In this document: piece by piece, positions 16,064-24,788 of the stretch
How positions within the stretch are numbered: the stretch's first letter is position 1
Layout of the letters: each line of letters starts with the position of its first letter
Assembly: GCA_017592665.1 (NCBI GenBank)
Contig: JAGFNW010000008.1
Span: 62,001-126,000, forward strand
Length of the DNA stretch: 64,000 nucleotides
DNA from: Streptosporangiaceae bacterium NEAU-GS5
Lineage (GTDB): Bacteria; Actinomycetota; Actinomycetes; Streptosporangiales; Streptosporangiaceae
Direction: 5' to 3'
Program-made: the position numbers and the translations under genes
The notes under the pieces: model-generated
The model's database searches: none
What the model was told of the DNA's origin: nothing
Seen by the model: only the letters and a program-made list of their open reading frames with translations

Positions 16064-17394
16064 GGCCTCATTCCGTTATGGTCGAGCGTCTCGATGAACT
16101 GCGCCACCTCGGAGAGACGTATTCGCTCCAGGTCGTCGGGAGGAATCACGATTCGAAGCTCGAAGGTGACCGGGCCTGATCGGCAGGCCTGGATGAACGA
16201 GTCGACGATCATCGTCATCAGGCCTTCTCGGCTCAGTTCGCTGATTCGCGCGAGACGGGCGCCCACCAAGGGGATCGCGACCGGTTTCAGCATTCCGTGC
16301 GCGACCACCGACGGCCAGAGCCGGTCCAGGCTGAGCCGCAGCTTCTCCGGGTCCGACCGCGTGACGTATCCCGCCCCCTGGTGGCAGTAGGCGATGCCGA
16401 AAATACGGCGGCCCGGTGAGGGCAGCGAAACGACCGTGCCGATCGGATAGCGAGCCCGCTTCCCCTTCGGCTTGTCGGGCAGCCGTTCGATCACCTCCAC
16501 TGGTTTCAGTGCCCGCTGGAGTTCCTTGTCCAGAAGCTTGCGATCACCGCCGAAGATCCGATGTAACAGCTGTCCCTGTACGCTCTCGCGGCTGATCACG
16601 TCGTCATCGGTCAACGTGTCGAAGGTGTCGCCGAACCCGACGACCAGGTTGGCGTCGTCTTCAGCGAAGAGGTCCCCGCGCTTCACGACCAGAGTGGTCC
16701 TCAGGCCGGGGAAGTCGCGGCGCAGCACTTCGTCGCCGTGTCTCGCCTGAAGCCGTCCTCTGGCCTCGGTAAGGATCTCGGCGACACCGGATTCGCCGGG
16801 CAGGTCGGTGACCAGGCCTTCCGCGATCGGCAGCGCCAGCTCCGGCCGTCCTAACGCGAGATGGGCACGGGCGAGCCCGACCCGCGCGGAAACGTGCAGG
16901 TTGTTCAGCCATCGCACCATCGGGGCGGCGAAATCGAGGTCGGACACCTCGGCCATCGGCTTGCCGCGCCACAGTTCCAGAGCCTGGATGAGCAGTGCGG
17001 CAGAAGTGGCAGGAGGCGCGATAAGCGCCCGATTGACCAAATCGGCGAACTCGGCGCTGTCCAGTTGCGGAAGATCCAACTCCAGCGCGTAGGTCGCCTC
17101 TTTCCGCTGCGCGGTCATCGTCTGGGCCGTGCGCAGGATCGACGAATTCTCATCCTCGTCCATCGCCTTGCGGAGCTCACCGATCCCCTTCTGCACCTGG
17201 GTGCGCTCATTGCGCAGGACGCCACGCGCCGGCGGTCCCCAGACGTCCAGGTAAAGCCGGCTGATCGAGAGGGCCTCCCCGTCCGCCACGATGAGCCGGG
17301 AAAGCAACTTGACGTTCAGCGGGGTCAACCGGGCGGCGGCGTCGTCCACGGTAAGAACCATCGGGCCGAGGATATTCACGCGGATCCGGCTCAC
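16060..17394 (-). CDS. BTAD transcriptional regulator fused to a ThsA-type macro domain
   Basis: A 444-residue two-part protein. Residues 1-105 are an OmpR-like winged helix (RIRVNILGPMVLTVDD) and 110-222 a SARP-type BTAD region (ALELWRGKPMAEVSDLDFA). Residues of about 230-440 match the macro-like domain known from Thoeris ThsA and DUF6430 proteins: VVGFGDTFDTLTDDDVIS (251-268), SVQGQLLHRIF, KGKRARYPIGTVVSL (310-324), GIAYCHQG and PVAIPLVGARL (371-381). Such macro domains bind ADP-ribose-type ligands, in type II Thoeris a TIR-made nucleotide. I infer a DNA-binding regulator gated by an NAD-derived signal. It is coupled to the small CATASP-like gene and follows the JAB gene by 67 bases. The family calls are from motif memory. 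Confidence 0.75.
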   Translation of the reverse strand: MSRIRVNILGPMVLTVDDAAARLTPLNVKLLSRLIVADGEALSISRLYLDVWGPPARGVLRNERTQVQKGIGELRKAMDEDENSSILRTAQTMTAQRKEATYALELDLPQLDSAEFADLVNRALIAPPATSAALLIQALELWRGKPMAEVSDLDFAAPMVRWLNNLHVSARVGLARAHLALGRPELALPIAEGLVTDLPGESGVAEILTEARGRLQARHGDEVLRRDFPGLRTTLVVKRGDLFAEDDANLVVGFGDTFDTLTDDDVISRESVQGQLLHRIFGGDRKLLDKELQRALKPVEVIERLPDKPKGKRARYPIGTVVSLPSPGRRIFGIAYCHQGAGYVTRSDPEKLRLSLDRLWPSVVAHGMLKPVAIPLVGARLARISELSREGLMTMIVDSFIQACRSGPVTFELRIVIPPDDLERIRLSEVAQFIETLDHNGMRP

Positions 17395-17461
17395 ACCGGA
17401 AGCGTACCGACCCCGCTTCTAACGGGCATAACAATCAGCCACCAACCGCGAATAACTTCAA

Positions 17462-18529
17462 TTAACCATCGGAAATCGATTGGTCGGCAGGACCGTCGTT
17501 GGCGGGCTGCTCGGCGTGCGCTGTCCGGACCAGCGCGGCGAAAGCCTCAAGCGCGTGTTCGAACCCTTCGCGCCGACGGGACACGGCGGGCAAAGTGAAA
17601 CGAACGGCATGGCCGCCGTCTCTACTGCGGACATCGACGACGGGCGGTTTGTTCGGAAATCCGGCCGGATAGGTGTATTCGCACTCGGCTGGGATGCCCG
17701 CCACCTCTACGCCGCCGCGCCACACCAGCGAACCGCTGCGGAGGAAGGAGCGCATACCTCCTAGCTCCGTGAGCCAGACCCGGTCTTCCGCCAGCACCGC
17801 CTTACCTTCTGACGTCGTCATCCAGGCCGTTCCTGCACTCTGCTGGTCTACTGGGTCCTCCGGCCGCTCCGCATGCAGGCCGCCCAGCCGCTGAGCGATC
17901 TCTGCGAGCCGGTCCGCGACCGGATTCGGCCCTCCGACGATCCGGACCGAGCTCGGATCGATCTCCAGGAAGCCTTGATGCCCGCGCAAGAAGACGAAAT
18001 GCCGGCCTTCTCGTAGCCCGCCCATGTCGACGGCCAGCGACGAGAGCAGGAAGTCCTGTTCGTGACCCGGGTTGTTCACGGTCGTCGACCCGGTGTCGGT
18101 GTCGCCGTCGCTCAGCACGTCCAGGCCGTTGGGGTGGTGACTGTGCCATATCCCGAGGAACAACAGGTCGGGATAGTCGCGGATGATCTCCTGGAAGAGC
18201 CGGAACTGATAATCGGTGTCCGAGTAGTGGTAGACGGCCGACCGTCTCTTGCCGGGGCCGGCGTCCATATACGCCACGACGGTGACCCTCAGGTTGGCCA
18301 GCCCGGCCACCCAGCCGTTGCCGGCCGAGAACGCGCCCTCGACGTAGCCGAGAAACTTGCCGCCGACCTCGATCGTCGGATTGGCCTTGATCTCCTCTAA
18401 GGCCTGGGTCACGACGCGCTCGTGCACGTCGAGCTGGAGCCTGACGGTCCGGGGCCGGCTCTGACGGCGGCCCTGGCCGATCAGCCGCCAGCGCGCCGGG
18501 TCCCGGCCGCTCGAGGGAGACGGTGTCAT
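17462..18529 (-). CDS. JAB/MPN metalloprotease with a C-terminal E2/RWD-like region
   Basis: A 355-residue protein starting at ATG 18529, which overlaps the stop of the E1 gene. Residues of about 30-200 are a JAB domain with a complete JAMM zinc site: Glu54 in IEVGGKFLGYVEG, His129 and His131 in GIWHSHHPNG, Ser140 and Asp143 in VLSDGD. JAB peptidases remove or process ubiquitin-like modifiers. Residues of about 255-345 form a second region with CEYTYPAGFPNKPPVVDV, which resembles the YP-x-FP-x-PP strand pair of E2/RWD folds but lacks an HPN motif and catalytic Cys, so it may recognise a conjugate. Order in the operon is peptide, E2, E1, JAB. It probably cleaves whatever the E1/E2 pair attaches. 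Confidence 0.85.
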   Translation of the reverse strand: MTPSPSSGRDPARWRLIGQGRRQSRPRTVRLQLDVHERVVTQALEEIKANPTIEVGGKFLGYVEGAFSAGNGWVAGLANLRVTVVAYMDAGPGKRRSAVYHYSDTDYQFRLFQEIIRDYPDLLFLGIWHSHHPNGLDVLSDGDTDTGSTTVNNPGHEQDFLLSSLAVDMGGLREGRHFVFLRGHQGFLEIDPSSVRIVGGPNPVADRLAEIAQRLGGLHAERPEDPVDQQSAGTAWMTTSEGKAVLAEDRVWLTELGGMRSFLRSGSLVWRGGVEVAGIPAECEYTYPAGFPNKPPVVDVRSRDGGHAVRFTLPAVSRRREGFEHALEAFAALVRTAHAEQPANDGPADQSISDG

Positions 18530-19380
18530 CTCCGCGCCTCCGAACAGCCCAGCGCGCAGTCCACCTGCGGGTGGACCAGCAGCCTGCTGGTGCGATAGTG
18601 GCTGGTGAAGACGCCCTTTTCCGGCCGGATCCCCACGGTCATCCAGTTGAAGTTCAGTTTCGGAACGTACCGCGACCGGCCGCCCACGAGGACGCTCCAC
18701 GCCATGTGCGCCTGGAAAGCGGCCACCAGCGTGATGTCGATCGCCAGACCCGACGTGGTGAAATTCTCCTCGCCCAGGCCATAGCGGTGGTGGCGCTCTT
18801 CATCGGTCAGGTCGATGGCGTCTTCCAGGTTTGTGTGGTGCCGGTCGGCGACCGCCTGCATGCAGGAGAAGCATCCCGACTCCCCCGGCACGAACAGATA
18901 TACCTGGCCGCCGAGGCCGGTCCGGATCACCGACCCGGTCAGGCACGGGCGGCCCAGTTCGACGCACTCGGCGTTCAGCCAGCTGCGCGCCGCCGGGTCG
19001 TCCACCGCGCACAACACGAGGGCCGAGGCCCCTGCCGCGGCCGCGAAGTCCGGGCTCTTGCGTACGTCGTCCTGATGAGTCTGGACGTCGGCCGAGGGAT
19101 TGCGATCGAGGAGCCAATCCTTCATCGCCTCGACCTTGGGCTTGCCCAGCCACCTGCGGGTCGCCGGATGCTTGACCAGATTCACCGGCTCCAGGACGTC
19201 GGGGTCGAAGAGGTGCCAGCGACGGATGCCGGACATCGCGAGCGGCTGAAGCACGCTCGCCCCGCCGCTGCCCAGCCCGACGAGGGTGAGCTCGATCCCG
19301 CCGACGTCGAACCCGTCGAGCAGATGGTCGATGCGCTCGGTGTTCAAGGTCTCCCGGAGCGCGTCCGCCGATTCATTCAT
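18526..19380 (-). CDS. E1-like (ThiF/MoeB family) adenylating enzyme
   Basis: A 284-residue protein with the nucleotide-binding motif TLVGLGSGGASVLQPLAMSGI (Gly35-Gly40), LFDPDVLEPVNLVKHP and GKPKVEAMKDWL, the Rossmann-like E1 core that adenylates the C-terminus of a modifier. C170-x2-C173 (GESGCFSCMQA) and C-x3-C near the C-terminus may hold zinc, and one could accept a thioester. The ATG at 19380 is used because the E2 gene ends 26 bases upstream and the N-terminal extension in the longer frame reads as out-of-frame E2 sequence. It lies between E2 and JAB genes, the usual order of bacterial ubiquitin-like operons. Confidence 0.88.
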   Translation of the reverse strand: MNESADALRETLNTERIDHLLDGFDVGGIELTLVGLGSGGASVLQPLAMSGIRRWHLFDPDVLEPVNLVKHPATRRWLGKPKVEAMKDWLLDRNPSADVQTHQDDVRKSPDFAAAAGASALVLCAVDDPAARSWLNAECVELGRPCLTGSVIRTGLGGQVYLFVPGESGCFSCMQAVADRHHTNLEDAIDLTDEERHHRYGLGEENFTTSGLAIDITLVAAFQAHMAWSVLVGGRSRYVPKLNFNWMTVGIRPEKGVFTSHYRTSRLLVHPQVDCALGCSEARR

Positions 19381-19406
19381 TGCGCGTCCTTCCTGCGTAC
19401 GCCGGA

Positions 19407-19829
19407 TCAGTGGGGCTGTGCGTTGCCCGGCCAGTAGCCGCGCTGCCGGTAGACCTCGAACTTGTTCAGCCAGATGGCGCTCTTGGCGACCACGAACGCG
19501 ATCGAGAAGATGGACCGCCACTGATCAGGCCGCATGATGCAGAGCGCCCCCGACTCGTAGACGTGCGGGCAGGTCGAATTCCAGCCGACCGGGCGAATGT
19601 GCGGAATCTGATGGGGATAGTGCTCCCCCAATTCGATCCGCAGCGCGTAAACGTAGCCGGAATTGGTCCGCAGCGAGCCGGAGACGGCGAGCGAGCCGTC
19701 CCTGGACTTGGTGAACCCGAACTGCGGGAAGTATTTCTGCAGCTTCTGCTGCTCCAGGAAGAGCCGCCGCGAGGAACCTCCCTCGGTGATCAGCATTCCC
19801 TTGGGAATGACGTAGTTGTTGTCGGCCAT
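19407..19829 (-). CDS. E2-like (UBC-fold) conjugating protein
   Basis: A 140-residue protein with the UBC pattern: the strand pair YALRIELGEHYPHQIPHIRPVG, then CPHVYESGALCIMRPDQW with Cys97 at the place of the E2 catalytic Cys, and a C-terminal helix with WLNKFEVYRQRGYWPG, common in bacterial E2 homologues. The HPN motif is replaced by CPH. It would take an activated modifier from the E1 by thioester exchange. It follows the 45-aa peptide gene by 30 bases and precedes the E1 gene by 26. No RING-type E3 is visible nearby. Confidence 0.85.
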   Translation of the reverse strand: MADNNYVIPKGMLITEGGSSRRLFLEQQKLQKYFPQFGFTKSRDGSLAVSGSLRTNSGYVYALRIELGEHYPHQIPHIRPVGWNSTCPHVYESGALCIMRPDQWRSIFSIAFVVAKSAIWLNKFEVYRQRGYWPGNAQPH

Positions 19830-19859
19830 CGTCCCGCCTCCTCAGGATCGGCGTCAGGG

Positions 19860-19997
19860 TCAGAAATCGCCCTTGCCGTCGTGGATGGAGACGCCGCGGG
19901 CGCCGTCGGAGGCGGCGTGCACGGTGCCGTCTTCGGAGATCACGATGGGAACGTCGTCGGCCTGGTTGTTCAGGATCGACTCGACATCATCTGCCAC
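19860..19997 (-). CDS. 45-residue acidic peptide, first gene of the ubiquitin-like operon
   Basis: A GTG-started frame of 45 codons with GGAGGA placed six bases upstream and TGA at 19862-19860. It begins MADDVESILNNQADDVPIVI and ends with the C-terminal tail DGKGDF. Ten residues are acidic and two are Arg or Lys. It has no signal peptide and no Gly-Gly end. It is too short for a beta-grasp ubiquitin fold. Its place directly ahead of E2, E1 and JAB genes makes it a candidate modifier, a peptide substrate adenylated by the E1 (as MccB does to MccA), or an inhibitor. The function is inferred from context only. The strong ribosome-binding site argues that it is a real gene. Confidence 0.7.
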   Translation of the reverse strand: MADDVESILNNQADDVPIVISEDGTVHAASDGARGVSIHDGKGDF

Positions 19998-20170
19998 TGA
20001 TTCCTCCAGTCGTCGTGGAGTTTTTTTCAGCTTGGCACGCGAAACGGCGTGCGCAAAAGACCGCCGACGCTGGCGGATACCTTCTCAACTGCTTCTGAAA
20101 CGCTTCCACAAGCGGACCCCGGAGTGCTGCGGAAGTATTATTCGAAGGCAACTGGAAGGAGTCGCCAGAA

Positions 20171-20887
20171 ATGACGTGGAAGGATTCTCAGCAGAAACCG
20201 AAACCGGCTAGGAAACGCGTCGCGCCGATCTACGCCGGGGAGGAGATCACATTCGAGCCGGGGCCGCTCCGCGACGAGTGCTGGCAGCGGCTGGGCCCCT
20301 CCGTGGGGCGAGTGCTTCGCACGCACGCCGGCGCCGTCATCGAATGGTCGGCCGGCATCGACGGCGCCACGGATGCCGGAGGGCGTCCTCGCGCGGTCGT
20401 CCTGGGCGATCAAGGTCTCTGTTTCGCCGATCCCCGGCTCGACGCCGATGGCCGGCCCGTCTACGTCGTGTCCATGTGCGTACTGAATCCTCAGTCATTT
20501 CGGCGCTTCAAAGTGGACTACCGGCCGGGCTCCACGCTCGCGAACGGCGGCAGGCGTCCCTGGGACCCGAGGCGTCCCGGATCCGGCAAGCCCGCGATCG
20601 CCGGGCTTGCGGCCGACGACATCGGCCTGATCGGCAACCTCCCGCCACAGGCGCAGGAACTGCTCCAGATCCCGTTCCTCGATGGGGCGAAAGTGCTCCG
20701 CGCCGCCTGGCACTACGAGGGTTCGAAAACCTATCTCGACAACTTCATGGTGGTCCTCGCCGGGCGGCGTGACATCACCGCCGCGTACGGGAGGAAGACC
20801 GTGCCGGCCGGGCACAGCGACGAGACCGCGCATTGGCTGTTGACCTGCGTGCAGGCTGGTGTGACGAAAACCGTCGGGATGTCCTAA
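20171..20887 (+). CDS. Uncharacterised cytoplasmic protein facing the ubiquitin-like operon
   Basis: A 238-residue protein with GGAAGGAG ten bases upstream of ATG. It has no signal peptide, membrane segment or motif that I recognise. The first 16 residues are Lys/Arg rich and the rest is mixed alpha/beta with several GADDIGLIGNLPPQ-like polar turns. It is divergent from the peptide-E2-E1-JAB operon and converges on the CHAT gene, overlapping its last four bases. It may be a partner of either system. The divergent start from a shared 173-base region suggests co-regulation with the ubiquitin-like operon. Confidence 0.65.
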   Translation: MTWKDSQQKPKPARKRVAPIYAGEEITFEPGPLRDECWQRLGPSVGRVLRTHAGAVIEWSAGIDGATDAGGRPRAVVLGDQGLCFADPRLDADGRPVYVVSMCVLNPQSFRRFKVDYRPGSTLANGGRRPWDPRRPGSGKPAIAGLAADDIGLIGNLPPQAQELLQIPFLDGAKVLRAAWHYEGSKTYLDNFMVVLAGRRDITAAYGRKTVPAGHSDETAHWLLTCVQAGVTKTVGMS

Positions 20888-23593
20888 CGACGGGGCGTGG
20901 CGCCCAGCGCCACGAACGCCGCCCAGAAAGGTTCCTCCCCCCACTTCTCCAGGTCCAGCCATCCCCGCACTTCGGCCTTGGCGGCCGCCAGGGCGTCGGG
21001 CACGTCGAGACCTGCTTCGAGGCCCTGGTAGAAGATCATCATCAAGTCCTTGGTGGCCACGTCGGATACCTCCCACAGGCTCACCACGACCCAACGTGCT
21101 CCCGCGCTGAACAGGGCCTCGGCCATCCCGACAAGGCCGTCTCCCGTCCGGACGACGCCGACCCCGCTTTCGCAGGCCGAGCAGGTGACGAGCTCGGTGG
21201 CCACAAGCGGCAGGCGGAAGAGTTCGTACGTCTGAAGCGTGTCGGGGATGCCGTAAACGGGACCGTCGCCCGGCTCCGGCGGCGACAGGACGAGGCCGGA
21301 GTAGGCGGGGCGCGCGTCGTCGACGAGCCCATGCGTGGCGAAGTGCACATATCTGTGTCCGGCCACGGTTTCGGTCACGCGACGTTTCGTCGCCTGCGGG
21401 CCGAGAAAGAACCGGCCGCCATCGCCGAACAGCTCGGCGATGGATTTCACCTCGTCGACGAAGGGGACTGTGCCATAGCGCTCGCTGTCGGCTCCGTAGC
21501 CGATGAAGGTGCCGGGTTTCGCCAGGCTCGTTCCTCGCCGGAGGATCGCGAGCATCACCGCGGCGGACGGCACGTAGGAGATCGTCCACCGATCGGCCGC
21601 GATACCACCGGCCTGAAGCGGCAGTATCTCGAAGGGGAGGCGGTGCAAGGCGCCGCTGGACGACACGATCAACCTGGTCACCCCGGCGACGCTCGCCTCC
21701 GGCAGGTCCAGCAGCTGAGCCAGCCTGACCCTCGCGCCGTCGTCCCGCGAGCCCACGGCGGATGTGACGAGGTCGGGCAGCTCATCGGAGCTCAGCGAGA
21801 CAAAGCCGCTCCATATGCGGCACTTGCGGACCAGCCACCGATAGGTGGCCCGCACCGTCACCTCATAGGCGATGTAGAGCGTGTCCTCGGCGAGCAGGCC
21901 GCGCAAATCGTCGAGGACGTCCCGCGGAGCGAAGGACGCCTGGTCGTATTCCGGCAGCGCCAGATACCGCCGTCGCGCCAGCGTCTCGGCGCGCTCCTGG
22001 AGCTCGAGGCGGCGGCGTTCCAGCGTTTCGAGGTCGGCTGGATCGGGCGTGGCGGCGATCTCGTGGTTGACCTGGGCCAGGAGGGCGGCGACCGCGCTCT
22101 CGTCGTCCGGCGGACGGCCGGGGTCGCCGCGATCGCGCTCGTCGAGAAGGTCGAGCAGGCTCCGCGCGCGGAACGACTCCATGACGTCGAAAGACCGTTC
22201 GTCGTTTCCGGGCCGCCAGTTGTCCAGAAGAACGGCGATCAGCACGTCGTACGCCATGGGCTTCAACGCGCCGACGGCCTGGCTGCGCGCCTGCCCCGGC
22301 GGCGCGTAAACGCGCATCCGCTCCGCGATCGCGATCGCCTCGTCCAGGTGCCGGATGGCCGTCTGTGCGTCGCCGGCCTCCTCCGCGCTGAGCGCCAGCA
22401 GTTCCAGGCTGCGAAGGGTGAGTTCGGAATCCTCCAAGCCCCGGGCGATGTTCAGGAGCCGTATCGTCAGAGAGTCGGCGAGGCTCGTCTCCCCGTTGAA
22501 CATGTGCAGACCGATGAGGCCGGCCAAGACGTTCCCCATCGCGCGAGAACGGGGGGCGACCTCCTCCAGGATGACCGACGCTTCTTTGAGGAGGTCGCGC
22601 GCCTCGCCCTCGCGTTCGCCGTAGAGCTGATCGGCGAGACCGGTGAGAACGTGGGCGGTGGTCAGCGACCTCGGGGCGGCGCGCCTGGCGATCGCGACGG
22701 ACTCCCTCATCCGCTGCTCAGCCCGGGGATCGTCGGCCTGGAGCAGGGTGGCGGACAGCTGCTGCAGCGCCATCGCGGTTTGCACGGTATCGGGCCTGAT
22801 GCGCGTGAGAATGGCGCACGCCTCGTCAAGATGTCGCAGCGCCTGCGCCGTGTCCCCGAGCGTGTTATAGGTCGTTCCTATGTTGCCGAGGGTCAGGGCT
22901 CTGTGCTCATCGGGATCGAAGGTGAAATCGGGCGGACAGCCCTCCATCAGCTCAAGTGAGGCCTGAAACTCCTGGAGCGCTTGCGAAAACCTGCCGACGG
23001 CCATCTCGAGCAGGCCGAGATTGTTACGAATGGCCGAGGCCAGCGGGCGCATATCCGTCGACGGCGTCAGCAGGGCCAGCGCCTGGTGAAACAATTGGCG
23101 CGCCGCAGCGTAGTCCCCTCGTTGGCTTGCGCTCTCGCCGAGGTCGTTGAGGGGGGTGGCCTGGTCGAGCGCCGGCAGGCCGAAGGCGCGCGCCTGTTCC
23201 AGCGCTGCCCGGCTGGCCCGGTCGGCGTCATCGAACCGTCCCTGGTGACGGAGGACCGTCGCCAGGCCGCAGAGGGCGCCGTTGACTTCCCGGCCGCCGG
23301 GATCGGCCGCGACGCAACAGTCGTAGGCCTCGCGGAACCTGCCCTCGATGGCGGCCGGATCACCCCCGAGGGGGTATTCGAGATAGGCCCAACTCAGCAG
23401 CACATATCCGAGGCCGCGCACGACGGCTTGCCGGGCGTCGCGTCCGACGATGATCCGCCGCAGGCTCCGGAAAATCTTCGCGGCCTTTTGGTAACAGGAA
23501 AGCGCCGCGGCATGCCGTCCCGCGAGCCAATGCTCGTCCCCCCTCGCGGGCCAGCTCCCATGCCCGGCGAAATCGGCTGTCCGCTGTCAACAT
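20884..23593 (-). pseudogene. Large TPR-CHAT protease gene, apparent frameshift near its 5' end
   Basis: The main open frame (20884-23421 and further upstream in the same frame) encodes many TPR units, then a CHAT caspase-like domain with catalytic His in YVHFATHGLVDDARPAYSG and Cys in VTCSACESGVGVVRTGDGLVG. CHAT proteases are released by partners to cut target proteins. The natural start is probably ATG 23593 (GGAGG upstream): it gives MLTADSRFRRAWELARE, but this frame leaves the TPR frame at a run of six G (23538-23543). With one G fewer the protein reads on without a break into DEHWLAGRHAAALSCYQKAAKIF and the TPR region, about 900 residues. The break is a sequencing error, a phase-variable tract or real decay. 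It is the last gene of the six-gene operon. Confidence 0.75.
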
Positions 23594-23624
23594 GCGCACC
23601 ACCTCCGATTCTCTTTTACCGCGT

Positions 23625-24788
23625 TCAGTGGTGGGCTCTCCGATGGTCCGCGAGAATATCCGGGGCACGCGCGGCCACGTCGGGACTCATCGCGCCGAAC
23701 TCTTCGATGTGCGCACTGACATAAGTGCTCTCCATCAAGTCGTAACCGCGGCGAATCTGCTCGATCATTTCGTTCTCGTACGGTTTACCCGGATCAGAGA
23801 CCTCGGCCAGCCGGTGGCGATATCGAGCTGCGGCCCGGGCATCCTGCGCGGCCGTGGACAGCCGTTCATCCAACTCCTTGACCTTGGAACGGGCGTCCGC
23901 GAGGAGCCGATCATTCGGATTTCCCATGCGGCGGCCCGTCTCCATCGCGATGATCCCGGTAAAGAGCACGAGCGCGAGCAGGAGAATGAGCATAGGAACG
24001 GCGCCGACCGTGGCGATGGCCGGTCCGATGACGGGTGCCGGATCCCCCGGAAACGGCTGCGCGAGCGAGACGAGCGTCTGCAGGCGCGTCCACGTGACCG
24101 CAGCGATCGTGACGAACCAGATGACCGGCAACACGACCATCATGGACGGCCGGGACAACCAATCCCGCCAACCGAATTCCCGTGCGCTCCGAGGCGCCGT
24201 GCCCTCTTCCTGCCACACGCGGAACTTGCGGCCGTACATGTGCGGGCCGAAGCCGAACACGAGCACGGCCGCCACGCCCAGCGCGACGGTCATCAGGCCG
24301 CTGAGCCCGAGGTCGAGGAAGGTCTCGTAGTAGATCGGGATGTCCACCGCGAGCAGCGCGATCAGCAGCAGGACAGGCGGGCCCATCCGCCGCAGCCACC
24401 TTCCGAAGCCGCCCTTGATCGCCACCTCGCTCGCGTACCCGTCGCCGGGGCGAACCGAGCTCATGGCCGACAGCCGCGCCACCGTTTGCACGGCGTCCTG
24501 CCTCTCGGCCGTGAGCCTGGCGAGTTCGTCGTCAAGCGCTGATCCGTCGTGGCCGGTCAGCAGCTCGCGGGCGGTGCGCCGCTGCGCCTCCGCGTGCGCG
24601 GCCAGTTCACTGAGATGTACGGCACGTCGCGCGCAGATCTCGTCAAGGCCGAGAGGCTCGTAGCCCGCGCCGAGGACGGCCGCGGCGTCGGCACCAGAGC
24701 GCCGCGCCGTCTCGGACGCGGCGCGGCGGACCTGCTGGGCGAGATCGGTGAAGTCGGGCAGCGTGTACGGCACGGGCTCCCAATTCAT
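23625..24788 (-). CDS. Multi-pass membrane protein with flanking coiled coils, conflict-operon component
   Basis: A 387-residue protein. Residues of about 60-115 are a helical, charged segment. Four hydrophobic spans follow (PPVLLLIALLAVDIPIYY, LMTVALGVAAVLVFGFG, MMVVLPVIWFVTIAAVTW, VPMLILLLALVLFTGIIA), and then a C-terminal coiled coil (DARSKVKELDERLSTAAQDARAAARY). I do not recognise the family. Its ATG overlaps the stop of the lipoprotein gene, and the CHAT gene starts 31 bases after it. A membrane anchor or sensor for the CHAT proteins of the same operon is the simplest reading. Confidence 0.75.
   Translation of the reverse strand: MNWEPVPYTLPDFTDLAQQVRRAASETARRSGADAAAVLGAGYEPLGLDEICARRAVHLSELAAHAEAQRRTARELLTGHDGSALDDELARLTAERQDAVQTVARLSAMSSVRPGDGYASEVAIKGGFGRWLRRMGPPVLLLIALLAVDIPIYYETFLDLGLSGLMTVALGVAAVLVFGFGPHMYGRKFRVWQEEGTAPRSAREFGWRDWLSRPSMMVVLPVIWFVTIAAVTWTRLQTLVSLAQPFPGDPAPVIGPAIATVGAVPMLILLLALVLFTGIIAMETGRRMGNPNDRLLADARSKVKELDERLSTAAQDARAAARYRHRLAEVSDPGKPYENEMIEQIRRGYDLMESTYVSAHIEEFGAMSPDVAARAPDILADHRRAHH

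Noticed and set aside
19860-19997. The 45-aa peptide as a ubiquitin fold or Pup homologue
   Set aside because: It is too short for a beta-grasp fold and lacks the C-terminal Gly-Gly-Glu/Gln of Pup; no Pup ligase gene is present.
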